A stretch of 44,208 nt of DNA from an uncultured bacterium. GTDB lineage: Bacteria; Patescibacteriota; Minisyncoccia; Phycocordibacterales; CAIJYI01. The position numbers were made by a program, and so were the translations under genes. Location of the stretch: contig CAIJYI010000045.1 of NCBI GenBank assembly GCA_903824855.1, forward strand, positions 1 to 44,208, written 5' to 3'. A model generated the notes under the pieces. That model made no database searches. It saw nothing but the letters and a program-made list of their open reading frames with translations, and was not told the DNA's origin. Below, piece by piece: positions 36,429 to 44,208 of this stretch; within the stretch, counting starts at the first letter, position 1, and the number at the start of each line of letters is the position of its first letter.

Positions 36429-37442
36429 TTATTTTTTTCTCAATTCTGCTTCTGGTTTTTTGACTATTGCCGAGATTACTTCAGAAATCCCACTTTGAAA
36501 CTCCACCGCCGGTTCATAGTGCAAAATTTCTTTTGCCAAACTTCCATCAAGCATAATATCTTTTCCGAGCATTGATACGGAAGATACCGTTAAAAGTGGG
36601 CGCTTTTTGACGTGTCGGACTCTGGCCCAAGTTTCCATTACGTACGCCAGAATATAGGCAAGAAAATATGGAAGGCAAGGGATTTTTCTGTTCATGTGAA
36701 CGGAATTTGATATTTTGTCAGTCAAATCTTTCCATGTCAGATGCCCGTCAACCGCAATAAAAATATTTTCTTTTTTTAATGTTGCCGTTCCTGCTTCTTT
36801 GATTAATCCCGCTAAATTATCGACATGAACAAAAGGAATATGATTCTCGGGGTTTCCAATAATCATCATCATTTTTTTTCTTGTTTGATACACTATTTCA
36901 GGAATAAAAGTAGAATCATTATATCCATATATCCAGCTTGGTCTGATAATAGCTACATCAATAAGTCCTTTTTTGTGGTAAGAAAGGAGCATTTCCTCCG
37001 CGACTCTCTTTGTTCCCGGATACCAATCGCGAGTTTGCACGAGGGGTGAATTTTCATTTTTTATTCCGCGTTGAGTAAAATCTATGACAAACAAAGTGCT
37101 AATAAAAACGAATTTTTTTACTCCACTTTTTATTGCTTCTTCAACAAGATTTCTCGTCCCCTCAACATGAACATCCCTATAAAGAGATTTCGGAGCCCAA
37201 TCGGTAACCACACCGGCAAGATGATAGACGATATCAACTCCTTCTAGTTTTCCATTTAATGTTTCTTTTTTTGTGATATCCGCTCTCACAAAATCAATTC
37301 CGGAAAAATTATTTGGGATAGGCTCATCATTATAAACCATTGCCTTTATGGTGTAGTTATCAGGAGAGAATTTTTTTAACAACGCTTCCCCAAGAAACCC
37401 AACTGAGCCGGTTATAAAAACAGTTTGTTTATTTAGATTCAT
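36429..37442 (-). CDS. NAD(P)-dependent extended SDR (3-beta-HSD/epimerase-like)
   Basis: TVFITGSVGFLGEALLKKF, VYHLAGVV, YPGTKRVAEEM (YxxxK). Confidence 0.85.
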   Translation of the reverse strand: MNLNKQTVFITGSVGFLGEALLKKFSPDNYTIKAMVYNDEPIPNNFSGIDFVRADITKKETLNGKLEGVDIVYHLAGVVTDWAPKSLYRDVHVEGTRNLVEEAIKSGVKKFVFISTLFVIDFTQRGIKNENSPLVQTRDWYPGTKRVAEEMLLSYHKKGLIDVAIIRPSWIYGYNDSTFIPEIVYQTRKKMMMIIGNPENHIPFVHVDNLAGLIKEAGTATLKKENIFIAVDGHLTWKDLTDKISNSVHMNRKIPCLPYFLAYILAYVMETWARVRHVKKRPLLTVSSVSMLGKDIMLDGSLAKEILHYEPAVEFQSGISEVISAIVKKPEAELRKK

Positions 37443-37461
37443 ACTTAAAAAGTTTTTTGAA

Positions 37462-38181
37462 TTATTTTTTAGAGTTCGGGATTTCTAGTATTTTTTTCAT
37501 TATTCTTTCCTCGGCAATTTTCGAAAAATTTTCGGGAGTAGCATCGTCATATCCTGCAAAAATTTCCTCAGGATAGATTGGTTTACCAAAAGTAAGGATG
37601 GAATATCTTTTACGCAAGAAAAAATCTGAAGCACTCGTGTTTCCGTGACCGGATAAGTAAATAGGGATAACCGGTAGCCCTGTGGCTTTCACAAGCGCAA
37701 CCACGCCGCCTCTAATTTCCGCAGGGTTATCATTGCGCTTTACTTTGCCTTCCGGAAAAATCTCAACATTTTTACCTTTCCTTAAAAATTCAATGTGACG
37801 ACTAAGAGATTTATCAAAATCTTTAATCCCCTTTTCCACCGAGTAAGCCCCGATAAAACTGAATAACCACGGTCTATAAAAAAAACTTCTTGTTGTGTTT
37901 TGTTCTTTATAATACTTTCGTTTTAATGCAACACAATATATCGGTATATGTTTTGAGAAAATATTAAAAGCGCAAGAAGGCATCAGTGCGTCCATTTCAC
38001 TTATGTGGTTAAGCGCAAAAATTACGTTTGTTGAAACATTTTCAAGATTTTCCTTTCCTCGAACCTCAAAGTGCAAAAAGAATTTAAAAATAGGAGTTAA
38101 TAGTATCCATGCAATTCTTTGCCCAATCTCGGCGACCCAAGAAGGAAACTCAAAATTTGAATCATTTAATTCAGGTTTCAT
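37462..38181 (-). CDS. 1-acyl-sn-glycerol-3-phosphate acyltransferase-like (PlsC family)
   Basis: FALNHISEMDALMP (NHxxxxD), VEIFPEGKVKRN, LPVIPIYLSGHG. Confidence 0.88.
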   Translation of the reverse strand: MKPELNDSNFEFPSWVAEIGQRIAWILLTPIFKFFLHFEVRGKENLENVSTNVIFALNHISEMDALMPSCAFNIFSKHIPIYCVALKRKYYKEQNTTRSFFYRPWLFSFIGAYSVEKGIKDFDKSLSRHIEFLRKGKNVEIFPEGKVKRNDNPAEIRGGVVALVKATGLPVIPIYLSGHGNTSASDFFLRKRYSILTFGKPIYPEEIFAGYDDATPENFSKIAEERIMKKILEIPNSKK

Positions 38182-38243
38182 ATTTTAACAATTAGAAATA
38201 TTTGATTAACTATATATAGTATATCACAAAAATTATCAGTAAT

Positions 38244-38278
38244 AAAAAACTCGTTGAAATTAATCAACGAGTTTTTGT
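38244..38278. terminator. Intrinsic terminator
   Basis: AAAAACTCGTTGAAATTAATCAACGAGTTTTT. Confidence 0.85.
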
Positions 38279-38279
38279 T

Positions 38280-39362
38280 TTATATTCCCTCTCCTTTTAA
38301 TTCTTCAAAAAGCTTTTGGGCTTTTTTGGAGAGTTTTTTCGGTAAATTAATATTGAGTTTAATGAGGAAATCTCCGCGACGGGTTTTATCTATCGGGACG
38401 CCTTTGCCTCTGACACGAAGGATTTCTCCGTGAGTAACTCCTTCGGGAATCTTTACGGAAATCTTTCCATCTAGTGTTTCAATGGGATATTCTGATCCGA
38501 GAAGCGCATCGGTTAATTTGATACCCAGGTCCATGACAAGATTGACGCCCTCCCGCTTTATGAAAGAATGCGGGGTGCAATGAATCTTAATGTAGAGGTC
38601 TCCTGAAACTCCGCCCGGCATGGCTTCACCTTTGGTGCTCATCCGAATAACTTCTCCATTTGAAATTCCTGCAGGGATAACAATTTTTATTTCTTCTTGT
38701 CCTTTCATCGCGCCCGCTCCGTAACACTTTCCGCATTTTTCAGTCGGGACTTCCCCTTTTCCTAAACAAGATGAACATTCGCGTACGGTACTAAATGTGC
38801 CGAACATTGTTTTCTTCGCATCGTGAACTTTTCCTTGTCCATTGCAGGGATCACATTTTTTCATCTTCGTACCGGGCTTCCCTCCTTTTCCGAGACATTC
38901 CGGACAGGTCATTGTTTTTGAAATCAAAACTTTTCGCTCGGTTCCAAAAATAGATTCAGCAAATGGAATTTCCAAGTCCATGGAAATATCACGACCGCGT
39001 TTAATTCTTCCTCTCTGTGCTCCACCGAAGAAATCACCGAAGATATCACCGAGGTCAAATTCCATTCCATTAAACCCTTGAGTCCCACCGTTCGCCTGTT
39101 GGAAGCCGCTAAAATCAAATCCTCCGAAACCTCCTTGTCCTTGATCTCCACCGTTGAAATTACTGCCATAGGTGTCGTAGGTGGCACGTTTGGTGTCATC
39201 AGAAAGAACCTGATAGGCTTCGTTAATCTCCTTAAATTTAGCCTCATTTCCACCCTGTTTATCAGGATGGTATTGGTGTGCGAGTTTGCGAAACGCCTTT
39301 TTAATATCGTCTTTGGTCGCACCTTTTGCGATACCGAGAATGTTGTAATAGTCTTTTCCCAT
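38280..39362 (-). CDS. dnaJ: Chaperone DnaJ
   Basis: [32 protein letters not shown]; CxxCxGxG zinc repeats; G/F region. Confidence 0.95.
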   Translation of the reverse strand: MGKDYYNILGIAKGATKDDIKKAFRKLAHQYHPDKQGGNEAKFKEINEAYQVLSDDTKRATYDTYGSNFNGGDQGQGGFGGFDFSGFQQANGGTQGFNGMEFDLGDIFGDFFGGAQRGRIKRGRDISMDLEIPFAESIFGTERKVLISKTMTCPECLGKGGKPGTKMKKCDPCNGQGKVHDAKKTMFGTFSTVRECSSCLGKGEVPTEKCGKCYGAGAMKGQEEIKIVIPAGISNGEVIRMSTKGEAMPGGVSGDLYIKIHCTPHSFIKREGVNLVMDLGIKLTDALLGSEYPIETLDGKISVKIPEGVTHGEILRVRGKGVPIDKTRRGDFLIKLNINLPKKLSKKAQKLFEELKGEGI

Positions 39363-39418
39363 ATTGTTTTTATATTGATTGTATCAGCAATATACCACAA
39401 AACACCTTTTCAGACAAT

Positions 39419-39447
39419 TTGACACAAGGCGACAAAATGTATATTAT
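39419..39447 (+). promoter_or_regulatory. Sigma70 promoter
   Basis: TTGACA - 17 bp (CAAGGCGACAAAATGTA) - TATTAT. Confidence 0.75.
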
Positions 39448-39492
39448 TTGAGCAGATAAATTTGCTTTTTTCAAAACAAAAAGGAGAATAAA

Positions 39493-39732
39493 ATGACGCA
39501 TTGGTATCTCGTAATTCCTCTCGTTACAATTTTTTTGGTTTTAATAGCCGGTTATCTTTCTAGGTTATATAATCGCTGTAAGAATTGCGGTTCAACAAAA
39601 GAAAGATTCAATTCCTATACCGAATCAGTTCAAGGTGACTTTGGAAGTAATCTAAAAAAGATAGAAATAACCTCATGTAAAAATTGCGGTTTAATTAAAA
39701 AGAAAAAAGAAAGGATAGTACCAAACTGGTAG
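39493..39732 (+). CDS. Small TM protein with two CxxCG pairs, 79 aa
   Basis: AAAAAGGAGAATAAAATG; MTHWYLVIPLVTIFLVLIAGYLSRLYNRCKNCGS...SCKNCGLIKKKK. Confidence 0.7.
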   Translation: MTHWYLVIPLVTIFLVLIAGYLSRLYNRCKNCGSTKERFNSYTESVQGDFGSNLKKIEITSCKNCGLIKKKKERIVPNW

Positions 39733-39765
39733 TTACCACAACTCAATATCGTTAAAGGAGGAAAA

Positions 39766-39882
39766 ATGGATAAAGAATTAAAAAGAACCATTGTGATTGG
39801 GATACTTGCCCTTATCATGATACCCATTTCGATTTATGCTTTACCAATGCTCGAAGTTATCGTTGAGAGACTTCTGCAATAA
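39766..39882 (+). CDS. Small single-TM peptide, 38 aa (absent from ORF track)
   Basis: AAAGGAGGAAAAATG; MDKELKRTIVIGILALIMIPISIYALPMLEVIVERLLQ*; terminator directly after. Confidence 0.65.
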   Translation: MDKELKRTIVIGILALIMIPISIYALPMLEVIVERLLQ

Positions 39883-39886
39883 TCAA

Positions 39887-39914
39887 AAACCCCGACAGTA
39901 TGTCGGGGTTTTCT
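39887..39914. terminator. Intrinsic terminator
   Basis: AAAACCCCGACAGTATGTCGGGGTTTT. Confidence 0.85.
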
Positions 39915-39923
39915 TTTTGTTTC

Positions 39924-41816
39924 TTATTCCTGATAATCAGCATCGCGGAATTTATCCTCTTTCTTTTCCTCGGTCGGTTGTTCACCGGCAGGAGCTTCCG
40001 TCTTTGGCGCTTCGGCTTTTGCCATAGCGTCACCGATTTTCATAAGTTCTTCAGAGAGTTCATTAACCGCTTTTTTAAGCACATCCTTATCGGTGCTTTC
40101 TTTCAATGCTTTGAGAGCCGTAATTTTTTCCTCTACTCCGGTTTTAATAGCGGCATCAACTTTATCTCCGGCATCTTTAAGAGCATTCTCCGCCGTGTAA
40201 ATTAATGTTTCCGTATGATTCTTGAGTTCAATCATTTCCTGTTTTTCTTTATCGGCTTCCGCGTAGATTTCGGCATCTTTCTTCATCTTTTCAATATCCT
40301 CTTTAGAAAGACCTGATGATGCGGTGATACGAATTGATTGCTCTTTTCCCGTTGTTTTTTCTCTCGCTTTAACGGAGAGAATTCCGTTCACGTCGATGTC
40401 AAAAGTGACTTCAACCTGAGGCATTCCTCGGTGCGCCGGTGGAATTCCGTCCAAGATAAATCTTCCGAGAGATTTGTTGTCGGAAACCATCGGGCGTTCT
40501 CCTTGTACGATATGAATTTCAACGGAAGTTTGATTGTCGGCTGCAGTTGAAAATACTTGAGATTTTGATGCCGGAATGGTGGTGTTTCTTTCGATGAGTT
40601 TTGTTGCGACTCCTCCCATAGTTTCGATTCCGAGAGAAAGGGGGATAACATCGAGCAAAAGAACATCCTTCACATCTCCCTGCATAATTCCTCCTTGAAT
40701 AGAAGCGCCGAGTGCGACAACTTCATCCGGATTAATGGAACGGTTCGGTTCTTTCCCAAAGAAATTCTTCACCGCGTTAACGATTGCGGGCATTCTTGTC
40801 TGTCCTCCAACCAATATGACCTCGTCGATTTCTGAAATTTTGAAATGGGATGCCTCCATGGCGCGTTTTGTGATTTCAATGGAACGGTCAATATATTTCT
40901 TTGCGAGATCCTCTAATTTTGCGCGAGAGAGTTTCAAGAGTAAATGTCTTGGGCCTGAAGCGTCGCTTGTAATGAACGGAATATTGATTTCAGATTCAGT
41001 TGATGTGGAAAGTTCATGTTTCGCTTTTTCTGCAGCTTCTTTCAAACGCTGAACAGCGAGAACGTCTTTAGTAATATCAATTCCCTGATCTTTTTTGAAT
41101 TCATCTCCAATCCAGCGAATAATGTCTTGGTCGATATCTTCACCGCCCATGTGGACATCTCCGTCGGTTGATTTCACTTCAATGACATCATCTCCAACTT
41201 CAAGAACGGAAATATCAAAAGTACCACCTCCAAAGTCGTAAACAACGATCTTCTCATTTTTCTTTTTATTGAAACCATAAGCGAGAGCGGCGGCAGTCGG
41301 TTCATTGATAATACGGCGAACGTTGAATCCGGCAATTTCTCCGGCGTCTTTTGTAGCTTTTCTTTGAGAATCGCTGAAATATGCGGGAACGGTAATGATA
41401 GCTTCATCAATCTTTTCTCCTAATTTCGCTTCCGCATCTTGTTTTAATTTCTGAAGAACCATCGCGGAAATTTCCTGAGGGCGATAGAATTTATCATTCA
41501 TTTTAACTTTTACGCCAATTCCATCATCAGCTTTTTCAATAGCGAAGGCGACAATACCCTTGTCTTTCTGTACCCCCTCATCGGTATATCCATGACCAAT
41601 AAGTCTTTTGACTCCGTGGAGAGTATTTTGAGGATTAGTGACCGCCTGACGCTTTGCAACGGCACCAACAAGGCGCTCACCATTCTTGGCGATGGAAATA
41701 ACGGAAGGAGTTGTGCGTGCTCCTTCAATATTCTCAATAATTTTCGCTTCTCCTCCCTGCATGATAGCCATTGCAGAGTTTGTTGTTCCTAAGTCGATTC
41801 CTAATATTTTTCCCAT
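39924..41816 (-). CDS. dnaK: Chaperone DnaK (Hsp70)
   Basis: [51 protein letters not shown]. Confidence 0.97.
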   Translation of the reverse strand: MGKILGIDLGTTNSAMAIMQGGEAKIIENIEGARTTPSVISIAKNGERLVGAVAKRQAVTNPQNTLHGVKRLIGHGYTDEGVQKDKGIVAFAIEKADDGIGVKVKMNDKFYRPQEISAMVLQKLKQDAEAKLGEKIDEAIITVPAYFSDSQRKATKDAGEIAGFNVRRIINEPTAAALAYGFNKKKNEKIVVYDFGGGTFDISVLEVGDDVIEVKSTDGDVHMGGEDIDQDIIRWIGDEFKKDQGIDITKDVLAVQRLKEAAEKAKHELSTSTESEINIPFITSDASGPRHLLLKLSRAKLEDLAKKYIDRSIEITKRAMEASHFKISEIDEVILVGGQTRMPAIVNAVKNFFGKEPNRSINPDEVVALGASIQGGIMQGDVKDVLLLDVIPLSLGIETMGGVATKLIERNTTIPASKSQVFSTAADNQTSVEIHIVQGERPMVSDNKSLGRFILDGIPPAHRGMPQVEVTFDIDVNGILSVKAREKTTGKEQSIRITASSGLSKEDIEKMKKDAEIYAEADKEKQEMIELKNHTETLIYTAENALKDAGDKVDAAIKTGVEEKITALKALKESTDKDVLKKAVNELSEELMKIGDAMAKAEAPKTEAPAGEQPTEEKKEDKFRDADYQE

Positions 41817-41835
41817 ATAATTATTTTTTTATTAT

Positions 41836-42177
41836 TTAAATTGTTTTTTCTTTTTTACTTGATGTACTCTTTTTTAAACTCTTATTACTCTTTATCGGGC
41901 TTTTTATCCCCGCCTTTATCTTTTTCTCTTTGCCTGTCGCACGCGGGGGCGCTTTCTCTTTGGGCAGTTCATCGTCATCAGTTTCATAATGGTCTTCTCT
42001 TCGTGTCATTCCCATAACCATTTCGTCGTTTACATAGGCCCGCATCGCCGAACAAAGAACGGCCTTTAACGTCATTCCCTCATGCTTCGCTTTTTCAAGC
42101 GCCGCATCCTTTAATTCAGGATCGCTCTTAAACACAATCTGAATCTCTTCGTGATGGATAACAATTTTCTTTACCAT
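41836..42177 (-). CDS. Hypothetical protein, possibly RHH-like N-terminus with basic tail
   Basis: KIVIHHEEIQIVFKSDPELKDAALEKAKHEGMTLKAVLCSAMRAYV...; Lys-rich tail; immediately upstream of dnaK. Confidence 0.55.
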   Translation of the reverse strand: MVKKIVIHHEEIQIVFKSDPELKDAALEKAKHEGMTLKAVLCSAMRAYVNDEMVMGMTRREDHYETDDDELPKEKAPPRATGKEKKIKAGIKSPIKSNKSLKKSTSSKKEKTI

Positions 42178-42245
42178 AAAATTATCGTATAGTTATAAAC
42201 TATATTATAGCTATATCAAAAATTAAGTCAAGAGCATTTTTTTCA

Positions 42246-42285
42246 AAAAAAATACCGCTATTTCTAGCGGTATTTCTCTTTGAGT
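42246..42285. repeat. 40-bp direct repeat copy 1 (contains intrinsic terminator)
   Basis: AAAAAAATACCGCTATTTCTAGCGGTATTTCTCTTTGAGT, identical to 42801-42840. Confidence 0.93.
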
Positions 42286-42288
42286 CTT

Positions 42289-42507
42289 TTACGTACGTAT
42301 TTCAAATTCGTTATATGAAATATTTATATCTCGACATATTTTTAAAACCGTCCCCGCCATCACTTCTCCATTTCCGTGTTTTGGAACAACGGTAATTTTT
42401 CCTTCCTTATTTTCAAAAATTATGTGGCTTCCTCTTTGACGTTTTTCATTGTATCCGAAATGATTCAAAGCACATACGACTTGCTTAAATTTGAGGACTT
42501 TAGGCAT
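42289..42507 (-). CDS. hicA: HicA-type toxin (YcfA-like)
   Basis: MPKVLKFKQVVCALNHFGYNEKRQRGSHIIFENKEGKITVVPKHGNGEVMAGTVLKICRDI. Confidence 0.88.
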   Translation of the reverse strand: MPKVLKFKQVVCALNHFGYNEKRQRGSHIIFENKEGKITVVPKHGNGEVMAGTVLKICRDINISYNEFEIRT

Positions 42508-42763
42508 ATTCCATTTTATAAGGAATAACGCCCAAAAATCGGTTTTCACTTTTGATTATATTTAAAAACTTTTTTTCCCCGTAATGTTCTTTCAGTAATA
42601 ACATTACTTCATTCAAATTTTTTACCGCTTCTTCCAGTGTCATTCCATCAGCATGAGCACCAATTATTCCCGGAATAGAAACGATAAAACCGCCGGAAAA
42701 ATCTTTTTCCACAAGAATGTTGGCATCAAAAATTTTTTTATGAATTTTTGCAGTATTTTTCAT
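42500..42763 (-). CDS. hicB: HicB-type antitoxin
   Basis: NILVEKDFSGGFIVSIPGIIGAHADGMTLEEAVKNLNEVMLLLKEHY; 8-bp overlap with hicA. Confidence 0.85.
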   Translation of the reverse strand: MKNTAKIHKKIFDANILVEKDFSGGFIVSIPGIIGAHADGMTLEEAVKNLNEVMLLLKEHYGEKKFLNIIKSENRFLGVIPYKMEYA

Positions 42764-42800
42764 AAACAAATAATACCATAAATATGAGTCAAAAACAATC

Positions 42801-42840
42801 AAAAAAATACCGCTATTTCTAGCGGTATTTCTCTTTGAGT
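42801..42840. repeat. 40-bp direct repeat copy 2 (5S trailer/terminator)
   Basis: AAAAAAATACCGCTATTTCTAGCGGTATTTCTCTTTGAGT. Confidence 0.93.
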
Positions 42841-42846
42841 TCTTTG

Positions 42847-42955
42847 TTCCGGCGGCTACTTACTCTCCCCCTTTCGGAGTACCATCAGTACTACAGCGCT
42901 TAACTTCTGAGTTCGGAATGGGATCAGGTGTGACCACTGCGTCAAGCCACCGAAA
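42847..42955 (-). rRNA. rrf: 5S ribosomal RNA
   Basis: Minus strand: GGTGGCTTGACGCAGTGGTCACACCTGATCCCATTCCGAACTCAGAAGTTAAGCGCTG...GGGGGAGAGTAAGTAGCCGCC. Confidence 0.92.
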
Positions 42956-43349
42956 CAAAAAACTCAAAGAGGTTTTTGTATATAAATTTTACAGAATCAT
43001 TAGCAAGACTTATTTAATCAAAAATTATTTTCACACAAATGTTGTGATTTCCAACTTTCCTAATAGGAATCGATAAATTAGTACTTCTCGGCTCAACGCC
43101 TTACAGCGCTTACACCTAAAGCCTATCACGTAATCATCTCTTACGGATCTCAAACGATTCCTCATCTTGAAGCTGGCTTCCCTCTTAGATGCTTTCAGAG
43201 GTTATCCATTCCCGACATAGTTACTCGGCGGTGCTCCTGGCGGAACAGCCGATACACCAGAGGTCAGTTCATTCCGGTCCTCTCGTACTAGGAACAAATC
43301 TTCTCAAGAATCAACGCCTGCAGTAGATAGGAGACCAACCTGTCTCACG

Positions 43350-43815
43350 CTTGATACCATTCATTACTGAATGCAATGGACTATAATATAACCATAATTA
43401 ATTGCTTAATTTTAGGTCGCTGACGTTTAGTCTCTACGGGTGATAATGAGTTTATAAAGTTATAAAGTTTATCAAGTTGTAAAGTAACGACGTTTCCGTC
43501 CGAACTTTATGAACTTTATGAACTTTTCACTTGATGAACTTATTTTCTTCCCTCGGTATTATCCTCGTCGTTTTAGTCTATAACCTAAAAGCTATAACCT
43601 AAAACCTCGTCCGGACTTCACCGATATAAGTCAACTTGATTCAAATATATTTCTATACTTGACCGCCGTGATTCGATTAATTCTATCTCTTTTATTATTT
43701 CTTCATTTAGACGAAAATTCCTCGCGGGATTCAAACTGTTCATAAACCGTAGTTTCGAAAGTTGATATCTCTCCGCGTTATTTTCTATTACACAATGTGG
43801 ATATACCGTTTATAA
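43350..43815 (-). mobile_element. Group I intron in 23S rRNA (about E. coli 2593), ~466 nt
   Basis: Interrupts GGGTTCAAACCGT^CGTGAGACAGG; R-like GTAGAGACTAAACGTC and S-like TTATAGTCC (P7 GACTA/TAGTC), P4 TCGGT/ACCGA, P3 GTTGAC/GTCAGC, 3' end ...TCAAG (omega-G). Confidence 0.88.
43450..43542. repeat. AAGTTCATC-type 9-bp repeat hairpin in intron P6 region
   Basis: GAGTTTATAAAGTTATAAAGTTTATCAAGTTGTAAAGTAACGACGTTTCCGTCCGAACTTTATGAACTTTATGAACTTTTCACTTGATGAACTT. Confidence 0.9.
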
Positions 43816-44208
43816 ACGGTTTGAACCCAGCTCGCGTATCATTTTAATTGGCGAACAGCCAAACCCTTGGGACCTTCTCCAGCCCCAGGATATGATGAGC
43901 CGACATCGAGGTGCCGAACTCCGCCGTCGATATGGACTCTTGGGCGGAACTAGCCTGTTATCCCCAGAGTAGCTTTTATCCGTTGAGCTTCCCCCGCATC
44001 TAATGCGAAAGGTCGGATCACTTAGCCCCGCTTTCGCGGCTGCTCGAGATGTACCTCTTACAGTGAGGCCAGCTTATGCCTATACACTATCTGCACTGTT
44101 TCCATTCGCGCCTAGCTGACCTTTGGGCTCCTCCGTTACTTTTTAGGAGGATAGCGCCCCACTAAAACTGCCCACCAGATACTGTCTCCGTACGTTTTTG
44201 CCGTACAG

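Larger units (their letters stand above)
43058..44208 (-). rRNA. rrl: 23S ribosomal RNA, 3' portion (interrupted by intron, runs off window)
   Basis: Minus strand: AGTAACGGAGGAG, CCCAAGGGTTTGGCTGTTCGCCAATTAAAATGATACGCGAGCTGGGTT, CGTGAGACAGGTTGGTC, CCTAGTACGAGAGGACCGGAATGAAC. Confidence 0.96.

Noticed and set aside
39924-41792. Plus-strand ORFs antisense to dnaK (and similar antisense ORFs throughout)
   Set aside because: Mirror frames of strongly coding minus-strand genes; no ribosome sites or family signatures.
41817-42240. CIRCE element controlling dnaK
   Set aside because: No TTAGCACTC-N9-GAGTGCTAA-like inverted repeat; only a weak TATAGTT-ATA-AACTATA palindrome upstream of the 113-aa ORF.
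43350-43815. 23S interruption as a simple RNase III-excised intervening sequence
   Set aside because: Lies in the conserved catalytic domain where fragmentation would be harmful, and carries group I core elements.

Overview
The window looks like a chromosomal segment of a Patescibacteria/CPR (Parcubacteria-like) genome. This is inferred from small gene sizes, AT-rich spacers, a short SMC, split GcvP, Ig-like surface proteins and an intron-bearing 23S gene. Nearly all genes lie on the minus strand. They include: a tRNA-Gln with an adjacent HEPN + DUF5343 pair; dnaX; rnpB (RNase P RNA); gcvPA/gcvPB; engB; an epimerase and a GT4 glycosyltransferase; a short SMC; RdgB/HAM1; two P-type ATPases; a DEAH helicase; an SbmA/BacA-like transporter; a VanY-like peptidase; a large surface protein; rplU; tyrS; a four-gene acyltransferase / SDR / acyl-ACP-reductase-like / histidine-kinase cluster; dnaJ; dnaK; a HicBA module; 5S rRNA; and the 3' part of 23S rRNA. 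The strongest observations are: (1) 9-bp AAGTTCATC-type repeats arranged as long hairpins and inserted into peripheral stems of three structured-RNA positions (two in rnpB, one in a 23S intron); (2) a ~466-nt group I intron in 23S at the peptidyl-transferase-centre site equivalent to about E. coli 2593; (3) a HicBA module bounded by exact 40-bp direct repeats made of the 5S trailer and terminator; (4) a PlsC-SDR-AAR-like-kinase lipid module with a palindrome in front of the reductase; (5) an SMC with no recognisable hinge; (6) an SbmA/BacA-like peptide transporter; (7) isolated plus-strand mini-operons of tiny Cys-rich or membrane proteins with near-consensus promoters. All calls come from reading the sequence; no searches or folding were run.
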